Shown piece by piece: positions 14,244 to 25,140 of a stretch of DNA of 64,000 nt (its first letter is position 1; every line of letters begins with the position of its first letter). Under the pieces are notes generated by a model. That model had not been told where the DNA came from and did not search any database. It worked only from the letters and a program-made list of their open reading frames with translations. The position numbers and the translations under genes were made by a program. Origin of the DNA: Atrichornis clamosus (Eukaryota > Chordata > Aves > Passeriformes > Menuridae); assembly GCA_013400975.1 (NCBI GenBank), contig WBMZ01014014.1:62001-126000 (forward strand). The letters are read 5' to 3'.

Positions 14244-14273
14244 GGGGCAGGGAGGGAGGGTGGTGGGGAAGGG
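14244..14273 (+). other. G-quadruplex-forming motif
   Basis: Seven G-runs of three or four bases occur within 30 bp, separated by loops of one to four bases (GGGG-CA-GGG-A-GGG-A-GGG-TGGT-GGGG-AA-GGG). This satisfies the standard quadruplex rule with tracts to spare. The G-rich strand is the non-template-like plus strand, so nascent FBXL17 RNA carries the C-rich complement. It lies about 0.9 kb upstream, in the direction of transcription, of the 13319-13189 exon. Confidence 0.8.
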
Positions 14274-16896
14274 TGAGAAGATAAAAAAGAAAAGGAAGAA
14301 GAGATTACTTCAATTATACGTAGCCTTCTACAGAAATTGGTGTAAATGTGAAGTATTTAATATTCTGCAAACTAAAGCTGAAGATAAACTGCATACTGCT
14401 CCCAAGAATTCTGCAGAACAAGCACAAAATCAAGAACCCTGACCACTGAGAAAGACCTGCAGGGTACGTCTATACCAAGTAGGAAAATAATACTCCTATT
14501 AGTATGATACTACCACAGGAATACAGGGGAGGTAGCTGCTGTGTTCCCACTGAAATTCTGATAAACTTGTTTGCCTATCAGGGAGCAGAGCACATAGTGA
14601 TTGATACTGTGTTGGTAAAATAGACACCTTTTACAAGCTCTGTCTTTCTGCATTTTGTACAAACTGCTTTATCATGAAGTTTAAAAGCCTTACATTCCAT
14701 GTGCCCCGAAAAACCTCATAACCAATCTCTTTGTTTTTTCCTGCATAAATTACAAGGAGGAGGGGACACTTACAGCAACTTTAAATTTCCTCACCTTCAT
14801 ACAACTACTCAGGTATCTCATCCTTTACACTGTGTTGGCAATAATGTGGTGTGGCCTATGACATAAAAAATGTAACTGCCGGACAATTCAAGAATAAGTA
14901 GGTTCTATGACAGTAAACAAATATTTACCAGGAAACCTCAAAGACTAGTAGAAAATTTTCCCACTTAAAAAAAAAACCCCACAACATGCTCTCTTTCACA
15001 ACAACATTCTTCTTATGACCAGGTGACAATACTGATGATTCTTCTGTCATTATTATTACTTACAGAGTATAAAAACCACAAATTTACACTAAAGTATCAA
15101 TGCATAGAGAGAGAGCGCTGCTTCTTCAAGGAGTGCCTAAGTAACATGGCTTCAAACTGGGTAAGAGGTAACTGTGTATTTATTATCTACCTCAATGATG
15201 CAATGATGAATGCAGCAGAAAGCATTTGTGGTTTCCCAGGGGAAAAAACCCCAACTTTTGCATTGCATGAGTAGACTCAAAACCTAAACTGAACTCCCAG
15301 TATTCCTGTCCACCAAATTAATACGGTTTTCAAGATAGATTTTACCCTTTACCATCAGAGGAGAGTGATCATTCCCTCATCACTTCTTTCCTTCATACTA
15401 ATAATATTGTCATTATATTCAATATACAGTAACTCAACCATCACTTGCCCTTTTTACTGTCATATTCCTTCATCTTAACAGCCTCCCTGACACCTGACCT
15501 ACTTGGTAGGTTAATCCTTCTTTTTCTCAGGGACAACATACCCAATGCAGAAACCCTTAGTGTCTTAGAAGTCTGAAGAGACTGCATCAGACTGATACAG
15601 ACACAAGTAAAATTTGGTCCTTACGATCTCATCATTGCCATTTCAGATGTGTGAATGTCTTTCAAGACCTGCAGAACTGGACACATTCCCTCTTGAAGCG
15701 ATTTTGGATCAATCTGAATGTGCTAGGTAAAAGGAATACCTCTCTACCAACTTAAGTCAGAGGTACCCACAACTCATTACTGGTAAGAGAATTGTTGCAA
15801 CTGTGTTTGCAATAATTTTTCATTTAGAAAATAGATAGATATACCTTAATGAAAAATTTCCTATTTTATATTTTACCTGAAAAAGTAATTTTATGGGGTT
15901 AATGCCACAAAGATGCAATCACTACTACTGAGAAATTGCAAGAGAAAAATATGCAAGTTTTACATTCTACAGCTAAAAGTAGAATGATATTAAAAAGAAA
16001 AATCAAACTTCTCCAAAGTAGACAATTGAACTGCAAGTGTTAAGACTCTTCAGTGCATTCATAAATCTCGATATTAAAATAGCATACCTTGAAATAGCAT
16101 TTATTCTATAGAAAGAGGATATTCTGTGACTTAAATACACAATCACAGGGATGCATCAAGAGTTTCTTTTTTTTTTTAATCAAAACCCATTTTGTTCATG
16201 CAGCAATACCATTTCGTTGAACAATCCCAGGGCCATTCTTCTACAGATACTCACACTTTTGTTCAACTCCTAATCTTACAGCTCTGCAGAGAATGAGCAG
16301 AGTAGAATTTAAACTTTGAACTCATTTACATCAGTCAAAAGGTTTTAACTGAAAAAAGAATATTTAATGTGACAATAAAACAGAAAATGCAAATAGTAGA
16401 CAGAGGGCTTAAAATATGAAACAGAAAATAACAGAATTAATAGAAAGCAAGAACATTTAAACTAATTTTGCGTGATACATACAAACATATTCTTGCTGAA
16501 ATTACTGATTATTACCCATTATTTTTGATCACAAATATTTAAAAATATGCTAAAATCTTTCTTTTTAACACTTTTGTTGGTTGTTTCAAATGAAATTTTA
16601 TTCCAATTAATGCATTCAAAGAGTCAGAGCCTATTATACTATTTGTGTTCCTGCATGTTATGGAATTATAAGATTCCTATCTTGACTACTGGAACTTGTA
16701 ATATTAAAATACGTACAGTGTTTTAAGTGACAGAAAATTACTGTTACCACTGGGATCACAAGTAACTTTTCAGTGTGGATGTATCAACTCCTGTGAATAT
16801 TTAGCTGTTATTGTAGGGAACGGCTAATATAATGAGTATACATCTTTTTTTCCCCTGCACGCTTGCACAATACCTGTAGAGATATGTTGCCTTAAA

Positions 16897-17000
16897 AATC
16901 ATAGAACAGAATCATTGAATTATTTAGGCTGGAAAAGAACTTTGAGCCTGAGTCCAGTTGAAACCTAAAACTGCCAAGTCCACCACTAAACAATTCATGT
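16897..17000 (-). mobile_element. CR1 LINE 3' terminal scrap, reverse orientation
   Basis: ATCATAGAACAGAATCATTG, then TTTAGGCTGGAAAAGAACTT, then GAGTCCAGTTGAAACC and a CCACTAAAC segment is the antisense 3' terminus of a CR1 copy. About 100 bp is recognisable. Confidence 0.8.
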
Positions 17001-19859
17001 GAGATTAATCCTCTTCAGTATGACAGCCAAATTATTTCAGAAGAAAAGTGCTTATAAGGACTTAATGAGCTTTAAACTCACATCTTTTGCTAATTAAGCT
17101 TAATTTTCTTGACACTCTCTGTGCATACATACCTTCAAGGAATAAACTGCTCTCTAACTTAAGTCTCCCAAAGCAAATCTATGATCACAGGAAATGAAAA
17201 ATAGCAACGTGAAAAAAACTGTAAACCACGTCCTTTTAATTATTCTGTCAATAGAATCTAAAAACTACTTTTTTAAAAGTCACATGCATTAATTTTTACT
17301 GACGAGTTGCCCTAACTGAACTATATGACTGAGACATCCTGTGATTCTGAAACAGTAATCATACAAGGTTTAAAGAATTGGAAAGTGATTGTATAGTTAC
17401 AGAGGAGACTATTTTCCCTTAGGCTGATTTAACATTCTGCATATAAACAAGTTTTAATTTCAATTCTTAGGTATTGTGAAACATTAAGTTCGCATTGCTT
17501 AAATAACAAACACACAATCAAAACCTGTGTTCTAAGCACAGAGAAGATCTAATTCCCTGTAGAAGAGGTACCTGCACAGACATATAAAATGCACATATAG
17601 CAGCTACATTACAGGAGTCGTTTCCAGCTTATAAACTCTAAAAGCTGCTGTAGAATTACATTTTTGCGGAGTCATAGTTTACATCTTTATGTTATTTACT
17701 CTCAAGTACTTCTAATGAACCTTTTTGAGGGAGGAAAGTGGATGTTTCACAGATCCACAGAACACTGAAAACCTTTCAACCATGCAATCTTCTTGCAATG
17801 CTTTTTTTACTTCATTGAAAAAAATAGCAGTTGGGTACAACCATCAAATTCTTCAAAATAGTGACAAGAATCTCTCAGGAAGAACACAGTTAACGTCATT
17901 TAAAAAAATCATCAGGTTTACTTTGACAAGATGCAAAAACTTTCACTTACACAGCACCACATCAGTTAAAGTATCAAGCCAATACTCATGAAGAATCTCC
18001 CAGAATCCCTGTATTCAGAAACCTTCACTTACTGACTTCTTCCCATCACTGAAAGACTAATATTTAAAAGGAGATCTTACTAAAGGCAAACAGATTGAAA
18101 TAAATCATATACCATCTTATGAAATACCGATCATTATAAAAATTGCTTAAAAAAACTGTTTTTCTTTGTACCCAGCCAAAGAATAGCAATCATGTCCTTA
18201 GTTAGGAAGCTGATGATTTAAAGATCAGAAGGTATGCTGAGATACCACCATAAAAAGAGCATAAAGCAGAATACTTTGTGTCAAAACAAATCAGCTACTA
18301 GAAAGAAACCATACAGTACCCCAGTTCAGAAAAGGCTCTTGCAAAATCAGTCATGTCATGTGTAGATTATCATTATGTATCTGTCAAGCTGATGATGTCT
18401 ACACTGAATGAGCCCTAAGTATTTGCTCCATAAATTTGAATTTTGATTGGCTTCATACTGACCACCAGCTCAGACACAGGTATCACTAAGTTGGATTGGA
18501 TATGGGTAACAATTATGAGATGAAAAAATAATAAATACCACATTATTCCAAAAATAGTTCTTAGATTAACTGTCTTCATGCATTGGCGATTAGCAGAATA
18601 CGTTAGAATTTTTTTCTATCAAGATTCTGTACAGGGATTCATACATAATTAGATGTCTGTAACAAACTTCCCCAGACAGTGTGTCAGAAGCCCATGCTGT
18701 AGAAGCACAGACAGAGTTATACTGCTACAAAGCAATTACCCTTGCATATATATCAGAAACCAAAGGAAGAAGCCAAGGAAGTGGCTTGGTAATAAAATTA
18801 TATCTAGATGTCAAGATTTGCTGATGCCAGCTGTTAAAATTCTATTAGAAGTGCAACAATTAAACTGCTGAGAAGCAATTACCACAACAGGGCAGGAAAA
18901 TACCACTGCTCTTGAGGTCAAAGACATAAAATTTAAAAATCACTACCTCACTTGTAAGAATACAGAGTTTCTTATTCCCACCTAGTTAATGAATAAAAAT
19001 TACCCATCTGGTTGTTCTGTCTTCAACACAATCACCTTACATGCACAGGCACTTTTCACATTTGCGTAGACCTTCACACTTACAGGAGAAGCAAAGTAAA
19101 AAATAACCAGGTATAAAGTCTTGAGAGACAAGGATGGGGAGGGGAGAATGAGTGCAAACAAGAAAAAAAAAAATCATACAGGGAAAGCTAAGTACATAAT
19201 AAAACAAGTGAGAAAAAAAGGTAAAACACAAAAACAATAGGTGGAGGTGCACTGAAAAGAAAAGCTAAACTACAACATTACACATGTTCCTCCCTCCTCC
19301 ACAGAAACAAAGTTGGTAAATGTTGGAATAATTTTTCTGATGTCATCGAGCAGATCATTCACTTCTTTTGTGACAATGTTTCACATACTACAACTCTAAG
19401 GGAAGCTGAAACGTTCAGGTCATCAGAACAAACCACTGGTTTCAACTCAGAGTCTAACTGTGAATTGCATATAAACACACTCCTCCTTTTCCTTTCTTCC
19501 TGTGTATGTACATGAAGTGCCTCTCATCGGACCCAATAATCATTACTTACTCTGTGTATTTTTTGTAGTTTATAATAACTTCAAGGAAAAAAGGCATTAG
19601 TGTGATGACATGGTCTTGTTCAAAAAGCAAAACTTTTTAACTGTCATTCTGTTCAGTAGAAAAATAATGAAAATAAACCCTGAATGCTGCTTCTTTTTCT
19701 GAAGTATACAACACTTTCTCTGCCATACCCCACAATTAGCTATTAAAAAAGCTCTGCGACGCAGCAGCACTGTAATTTAGAATTTTTCAAGTGCCAGTAT
19801 TTTTAAAGAGAGCTAACATTACTAGGGGCAAAATACAGTAATAATAAACCACTCAATTT

Positions 19860-19990
19860 TTATACATCCATCAGCCTCAAAGCAATTCCACAACCGAGGC
19901 CACTGCTGTTATCTCCAGTTTGCACACAGCAAGCAGGACAGAACTAGCTCTGCACAGCCTTGCGGGACACGCTCACAGGCCAAGCAGAGC
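19860..19990. repeat. Possible ancient SINE/LINE-tail relic (MIR or CORE-SINE-like)
   Basis: The order of blocks resembles the conserved tails of ancient amniote SINE/LINE families: TCAAAGCAATTCCACAACC, CCACTGCTGTTATCTCCAGT, then a CACACAGCAAG segment. In those families this region reads roughly as cell-count, tri-nucleotide ATT/GTT, CCCCATTTTACAG and CACACAGCAAGT. The match is by eye and partial, and the block is GC-richer than its surroundings. Confidence 0.35.
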
Positions 19991-20169
19991 AAAGAGCAGA
20001 TCTCACATTCTCCAGGAATGCGGGACTGGAATTATTACTAAGCACTTATGAAGCACTAGTTAAGCACTTAACACAAAACTAACCACAAGAAATACATGAT
20101 GGTTAGAACAAAACATTGTGCCATCAAGAGATAAATTTTGGAAAAGATAAAAGCAGCAGATCGTGTTAC

Positions 20170-20300
20170 TATTTGCTACAGGCCCTACTAAAACGCCTGT
20201 CCCCATCTTTCTCATAAACTCCCTTTAAGTACTGAAAGGTTGCAATGGGGTCTCCTTTGAGCCTTCTCCAGGTTAAACAATCCCTGAATTTCAGTGTTAT
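20170..20300 (-). mobile_element. CR1 LINE 3' UTR scrap, reverse orientation
   Basis: The plus strand reads CCTGTCCCCATCTTTCTCAT, a CCCTTTAAGTACTGAAAGG block, GGGGTCTCCTTTGAGCCTTC and TCCAGGTTAAACAATCCC. This is antisense sequence of the CR1 3' UTR and the adjoining ORF end. No insertion-site duplication could be defined. Confidence 0.8.
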
Positions 20301-21763
20301 CACGTCACTGTCTTTGCAGTATTCATAGCCTACAGAAAGTTGTACAGATACAGCTTGAAGGAAGGAAACTGAAATCCCTAAATCTCAAGTCCCAACACAC
20401 ACCAATTACTTACAAAGTAATTACACACTAAGAGTCTAAGCAGGCTCTTAGATATTTTCTGCAGGACCATGTTCAAAAGTGTCACTCCTATGCAAATCAG
20501 TATTTCTAATGATTTATTATTATTAAACACATGAAAATCAGAAATACATGTTAATAAGAACAACCAAGATCTTGACTCTTTTTTATTCTAATAAATGGGA
20601 TTATAAAGTTACTTTCTTGAAAGATAAAGAAATCTATTAAATGTGCAATAAATCTAGGTCAGAATAATGCAGTAACCAAAATATGTAGCTGAAAAGAGAT
20701 CTTTGTGGAAATTTCCCACAAAGCCTTGGACTACGTACCCTGCCTATGTCAAATTTCTAAACTGTGTACTTCCTATACTTACATTGTGTATATAGATATA
20801 ACCTATAGTTATACATTTGTAGTTTTCATTTGTAGGACTTAAAAATAATTGTATAATTTCTTTCTCTTACATTTATATACACCTTTTACTCATCCCTTCA
20901 ATACACAGCGTCCTTTCCAAATGGAATCCTTTGAGGTCCTATAACTTTACCATGCAAATTAATTTCTTTGGCTCATTTCTTTTTGTATGTGTTCCAAAAT
21001 GTTTTCAATTCTTCTGTATCTTCAGCTACTAAGCAGCCCTAAAATGATGAAAGTATTCCACAGATATGCTGGATGGTTCAATATAACAATAGGAGAGCTG
21101 CACAGCTGCATCAAAAAACCTTTGCTTTCTTCAGGCACATTCTGTTTTTATTAAATATGCTCTCCACTTGGTACCTTCAAGATCTCCTTAACCATTTTCA
21201 CATTTGCATGATCCCTGGATTTACTTTGAGTTACAAATTATAATTAAATGGTGTTTGTCCACCTCATCCAAGTCACTCGTTTTACTGAACACTTCAATTA
21301 TTTCCTGCAGATTCACTTGAGATAGTTCTTCTACACATCACTCCTCGCATGGAAAAGAGAAATAAAAGAAAACAAAATTTATCTGACACACTATCTATGT
21401 TAAAATACCAAGATGAAGATGTACAAAATATATGTGCACAGGGGATACACTGTTGCAACCAGGGTCTGTTTAAATCTCTTGCAATTAGAAGTTTGCACTT
21501 TCAATTGTGGATTTTTTTTTTCAAAGCAATCTGCTGCAATTAGGCATTTTAAAGACTTCTAATTTTGAGAAAATGTATAATCCCTTGAATATATTTTTGG
21601 TTTTTACACAGTGGAATCTGAATGTAGCTGCTCAATCCGAATGTGGCTGTTTTGTCATGTTCCTTTCCTCGTCAGTGTTATAAATCATACACACAAACAT
21701 ATCGTGGCTGACACTTATAGTCAAACACACCAATGACTAGCTGAAAGTGCTCATGATACTTAC

Positions 21764-21871
21764 GTTGGTAAGGTGAATGACTCCTTTTGATGTAACAGAG
21801 CAGCCCATGAAACCAACATACTGCAGCTCAGGGCAATGTTCAGCGAAAGCTTTCACCGACTGATCTGTCAC
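21764..21871 (-). CDS. FBXL17: FBXL17 internal coding exon (C-terminal LRR region)
   Basis: FBXL17 is the substrate-recognition subunit of an SCF (SKP1-CUL1-F-box) ubiquitin ligase. From the literature it acts in dimerization quality control of BTB-domain proteins, and SUFU and BACH1 are also reported substrates. Read on the minus strand, this exon translates without stops to 36 residues, beginning VTDQSVKAFAEHC and ending SKGVIHLTN. I recognise it as FBXL17. Residues 13-24 (CPELQYVGFMGC) form the conserved core of a cysteine-containing leucine-rich repeat. The exon follows an acceptor ending in CCGTAG and precedes a GTAAGT donor. It is 108 nt and starts and ends in phase 0, so skipping it would keep the frame while deleting about one and a half repeats. 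The last residue is N where I recall K in the human protein. The F-box and earlier repeats are not in the window and should lie beyond 64000. Confidence 0.95.
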
Positions 21872-24590
21872 CTACGGCAAAGACAAACAGGTAACAGTTG
21901 AAGAGGTGCTATAAGCACATACTTAATACAGTTTATGCCATTTCTATGTAACATTGGCAAGCTGCTCATTTAGACATTTATTATTATTTATTATTACCAT
22001 TACTATTACTTATTTCAAGAGTCTGAGAGAAAACACTGGGTGTGGGCAGGCATGGATATACATACATGAAAATCAGGAAGAAAAAATATATTTGGCAAAA
22101 GGGGATCATTTTGGAGGAGAAAAGAAACATACAGAAAGAGAAGATGACAGCCACAAATTCAAATCTTACTGTCATCCTATTTATGTGCAAATAAGACAAG
22201 AGTTCATTCTATCCATTATTTTCATAAATGACAGACAAAAATGAAAATACTAACAAATTTGCTATTGCCTCTATATCCTGTAGACTCATGCTATACCCAT
22301 CATTGACTCTGCAAAGGATTTGAATTGTGTGCTATCTTAAGTTTATATTCCTTCTCCTAGCCTTTTTACTAAAACACACCAATAGATGATTTTAAGTTAT
22401 AGGTAATGTTACATCTGTTCTCACATCAGACTTGGTAATCTCATGGCAATATATCATTGTGTCAGTTACCAGCTAAATGGAAACATACCTAATTTATTAT
22501 TGAGATTTATTCGTATAACTGTTTTTTATTTATAATTGAGTTTGTCTAGTAAAATTTAGTAACTAAAACACAACTCATGGTAAAAATGAAATGCTTTATA
22601 AGTAGACTAAATAACCAAAAGGACAACGTATTATGAACTTTGTGAAGAATGTAATACTGACAGAGGTACACTTAAGACATACCTTCCTCTAAACAAATTA
22701 GGTTTGTTTCATTTTTTCACTGAGAAGTATATATTCCAAGTCCAAATGATAGTGATGAAAAAACTATATACTGACTGTGGGACAAAGCCTGTGTTTTCCT
22801 GTACTGCTCGAGAATGCCTTACAGTGTCTGGAATGATAAATTCTGAATGCTAAGAACACTCAGAATTTCTAAGCACGTCTTCATGTTATCACAGAACCCA
22901 AAAGCAGAACAAGTTTTGAAATACCTGGTCCACAGCTGAGCCTCAGGTGAATACACACAGGAACATTATTCCTGCTGTTCCAACTTGCCCACCATATCAC
23001 TTTAGTGCACCCTGGCAGCACACTGTGACCTTGGTGAGGACTCCAGCAAAAAAATGATAACCAGGGACATGGGTTTATAGGCACAACGCCACATAAAATA
23101 TGTACTGGTTTGGGGTTACTCAATATTGTCATACACCTAGAGAAGTTTCCTCAAAGCAACAATTTTTCAGTAAGCAAAGATTTTTAGTGTTGCACATCTG
23201 CCAAATTAAAGAAAACACAAACCTTTTAGGATTGTGTATTTAGAACCTGATTAAACTGAAAACAGGCCAAAAGGAAGGCAAAAAGGGTCAGCCAAACAGA
23301 TTCAACCACTAAATGGGTACTGACCACGTGGTACCTGCAGAGTCTCAGGTCTATCTGTCCGAACAAAAGCAAAACAGCAGTGGAAAAAATTTCTTCTTTA
23401 ATTTGATCTGACAGTCTTACATTTTAATTTTTGCACACTCCTCTCAGCTAAGAACAGACACACCAACTATCAGGGTTTTTTTAAGATATCAACCACTAAA
23501 AACCTTTGAGAAATACAAATTAAAGACTTGAAGATTTGCAGTATTTAGCATGCTGTCAGCACCAAACCAGGAGTGGAAAAAAGTTTATTTCCTCTAGAAA
23601 ATAAACTTAGTCCTCTGATTCAGGTAATGATCTAAGAGAAGGACTACGTTACAGTCTTAATCTAGTCTCTCTACAGAAGATTAAAGAGTTGCAGACAGGT
23701 TTGCCCTAGCTAGTAAGGAAATGTAGTAATGAAAAATCAATAGCACATATAAATGCCTAATACCACAAATTCAATACAGAGCTAAAAACTTTAACATACA
23801 AATAATTTCTTACTTAAAGCTAACATTCAGGTGCACAAAGACTTTGAAAAAATGACCTTTTGAATCAATATCAAATATTTAGTATATATTTACTATATCT
23901 TTAAATATCTTCTTTCTATACCATGGTGTTTTCTGTAATCTAAACAAAATCTGTGTGAAAACAGTTTTAATAAAAATTAGTTAACAGTAGGTTATGACCT
24001 CCTATTAAATAAGTTTACAAAACAGCAGTGAACCTTTTCTGTGCTTGTTTTATGTGCAGTATCTATCTAACCAGAAAAAGATTCTTCATTACCTCTTTAT
24101 GCCAGGTAAGTCTCATGATTTTCCACTCAAAAGGAGTGTGACATTACCTGATTATGCTTTACAATTACTGTGGTAGAAATCACCACTTTAGACAGGCATT
24201 TTGCTACTGCAAACAACAATTTGTTCTTAAATCTTGAATTATAAATAAAATAGCAGTGTTTCTGTCTTTAAGGTCAGTTCACAGGTCCTGTATTTTGCTG
24301 TCAAGACAACAAAACTCCACTGCCTGCAGAAGCCGACTTCAACTTTTATTGGGAAACACTGTAAAAATTGCCTCAATCAACACTGCAACTTCCTGTCAGC
24401 ATTCTTTAATACACCAGTATTTAGGAATTCACTACTGCTTTTTCAGACCCTATGTCGTTTATAGTAATTGATTTATTAATAACATGCTTCCCATTCAGAC
24501 AGTCCGTAATGAAGACCACTTCATTTTCTGTTTGATTAACCACTTTTAACACAGCTCCATTCTCCTATAATTGTATTAGCTGGAAAGGAA

Positions 24591-24626
24591 TATATGCATA
24601 TATATTTCTATATATATACACACATA
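24591..24626. repeat. Short TA/CA microsatellite
   Basis: An interrupted (TA)n run passes into CACACATAC over about 36 bp. Confidence 0.7.
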
Positions 24627-24960
24627 CCTGCAATTTCACTACAGTAGCTTCTCGTAAGATGAATGTAAGACACTATGCATGAAAAAATCAGATCAAAATA
24701 CCTTTAACCTAAATATCTGCTGAAATGTTAAAAAGTAAAATTTAGATTAGGTCTTTTTGTTCTTCTTTTTGCAGGGCTGGGGAAAATAAGAACATGTAGA
24801 CATTTGGAATTTATCTATAAGCTTATATATAGCATTATAGTCAAGTAAAATTGCCTAGTCTTTGGTTAGAAAAACTGACAGCTAAATCCTGTCTGTCCTT
24901 ATCTATACACAGCTCAAACCCATACAAAAATAGGTAATTTTCAGCCAGATCTGAAAGCAC

Positions 24961-25140
24961 GATCAGGTATTGGAACAGGTTTCCCAGGGAGGTGGTGAAG
25001 CCACCATCCCTGCAGGTGTTTAAGGGATGACTGGACATGGCACTCAGTGTCATGGTCCGGTTGACACTGTGCTTTGGTCAAAGGTTGGACTTGATGACCT
25101 CAGAAGTTTTTTCCAACCTAATTGATTCTGTGATTATGTG
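24961..25140 (+). mobile_element. CR1 LINE 3' end, plus orientation, short
   Basis: The segment contains GGAACAGGTTTCCCAGGGAG, a CCATCCCTGCAGGTGTT block, GGTTGGACTTGATGACCTC and a tail ending GATTCTGTGATTATGTGAT. This is the 3' UTR of a severely 5'-truncated CR1 insertion. Confidence 0.9.

Larger units (their letters stand above)
13320..21763 (-). other. FBXL17: FBXL17 intron between the two visible exons (8,444 bp)
   Basis: This is the complete intron between the two certain exons. On the minus strand the donor is GTAAGT at 21763 and the acceptor AG is at 13321-13320. It contains a G-rich tract at 14244-14273, CR1 scraps at 16897-17000 and 20170-20300, a possible old SINE-like relic at 19860-19990, and scattered short A/T runs, for example near 14950 and 16170. 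I see no other gene, RNA gene or intact repeat in 13320-14240, 14280-16890, 17000-19860 or 20300-21763. The open frames there are short and have no recognisable protein character. Confidence 0.9.

Noticed and set aside
22881..23132. 83-codon minus-strand open frame in a GC-richer patch
   Set aside because: It is rich in W, C and P, typical of out-of-frame translation, and has no recognisable repeat or domain.
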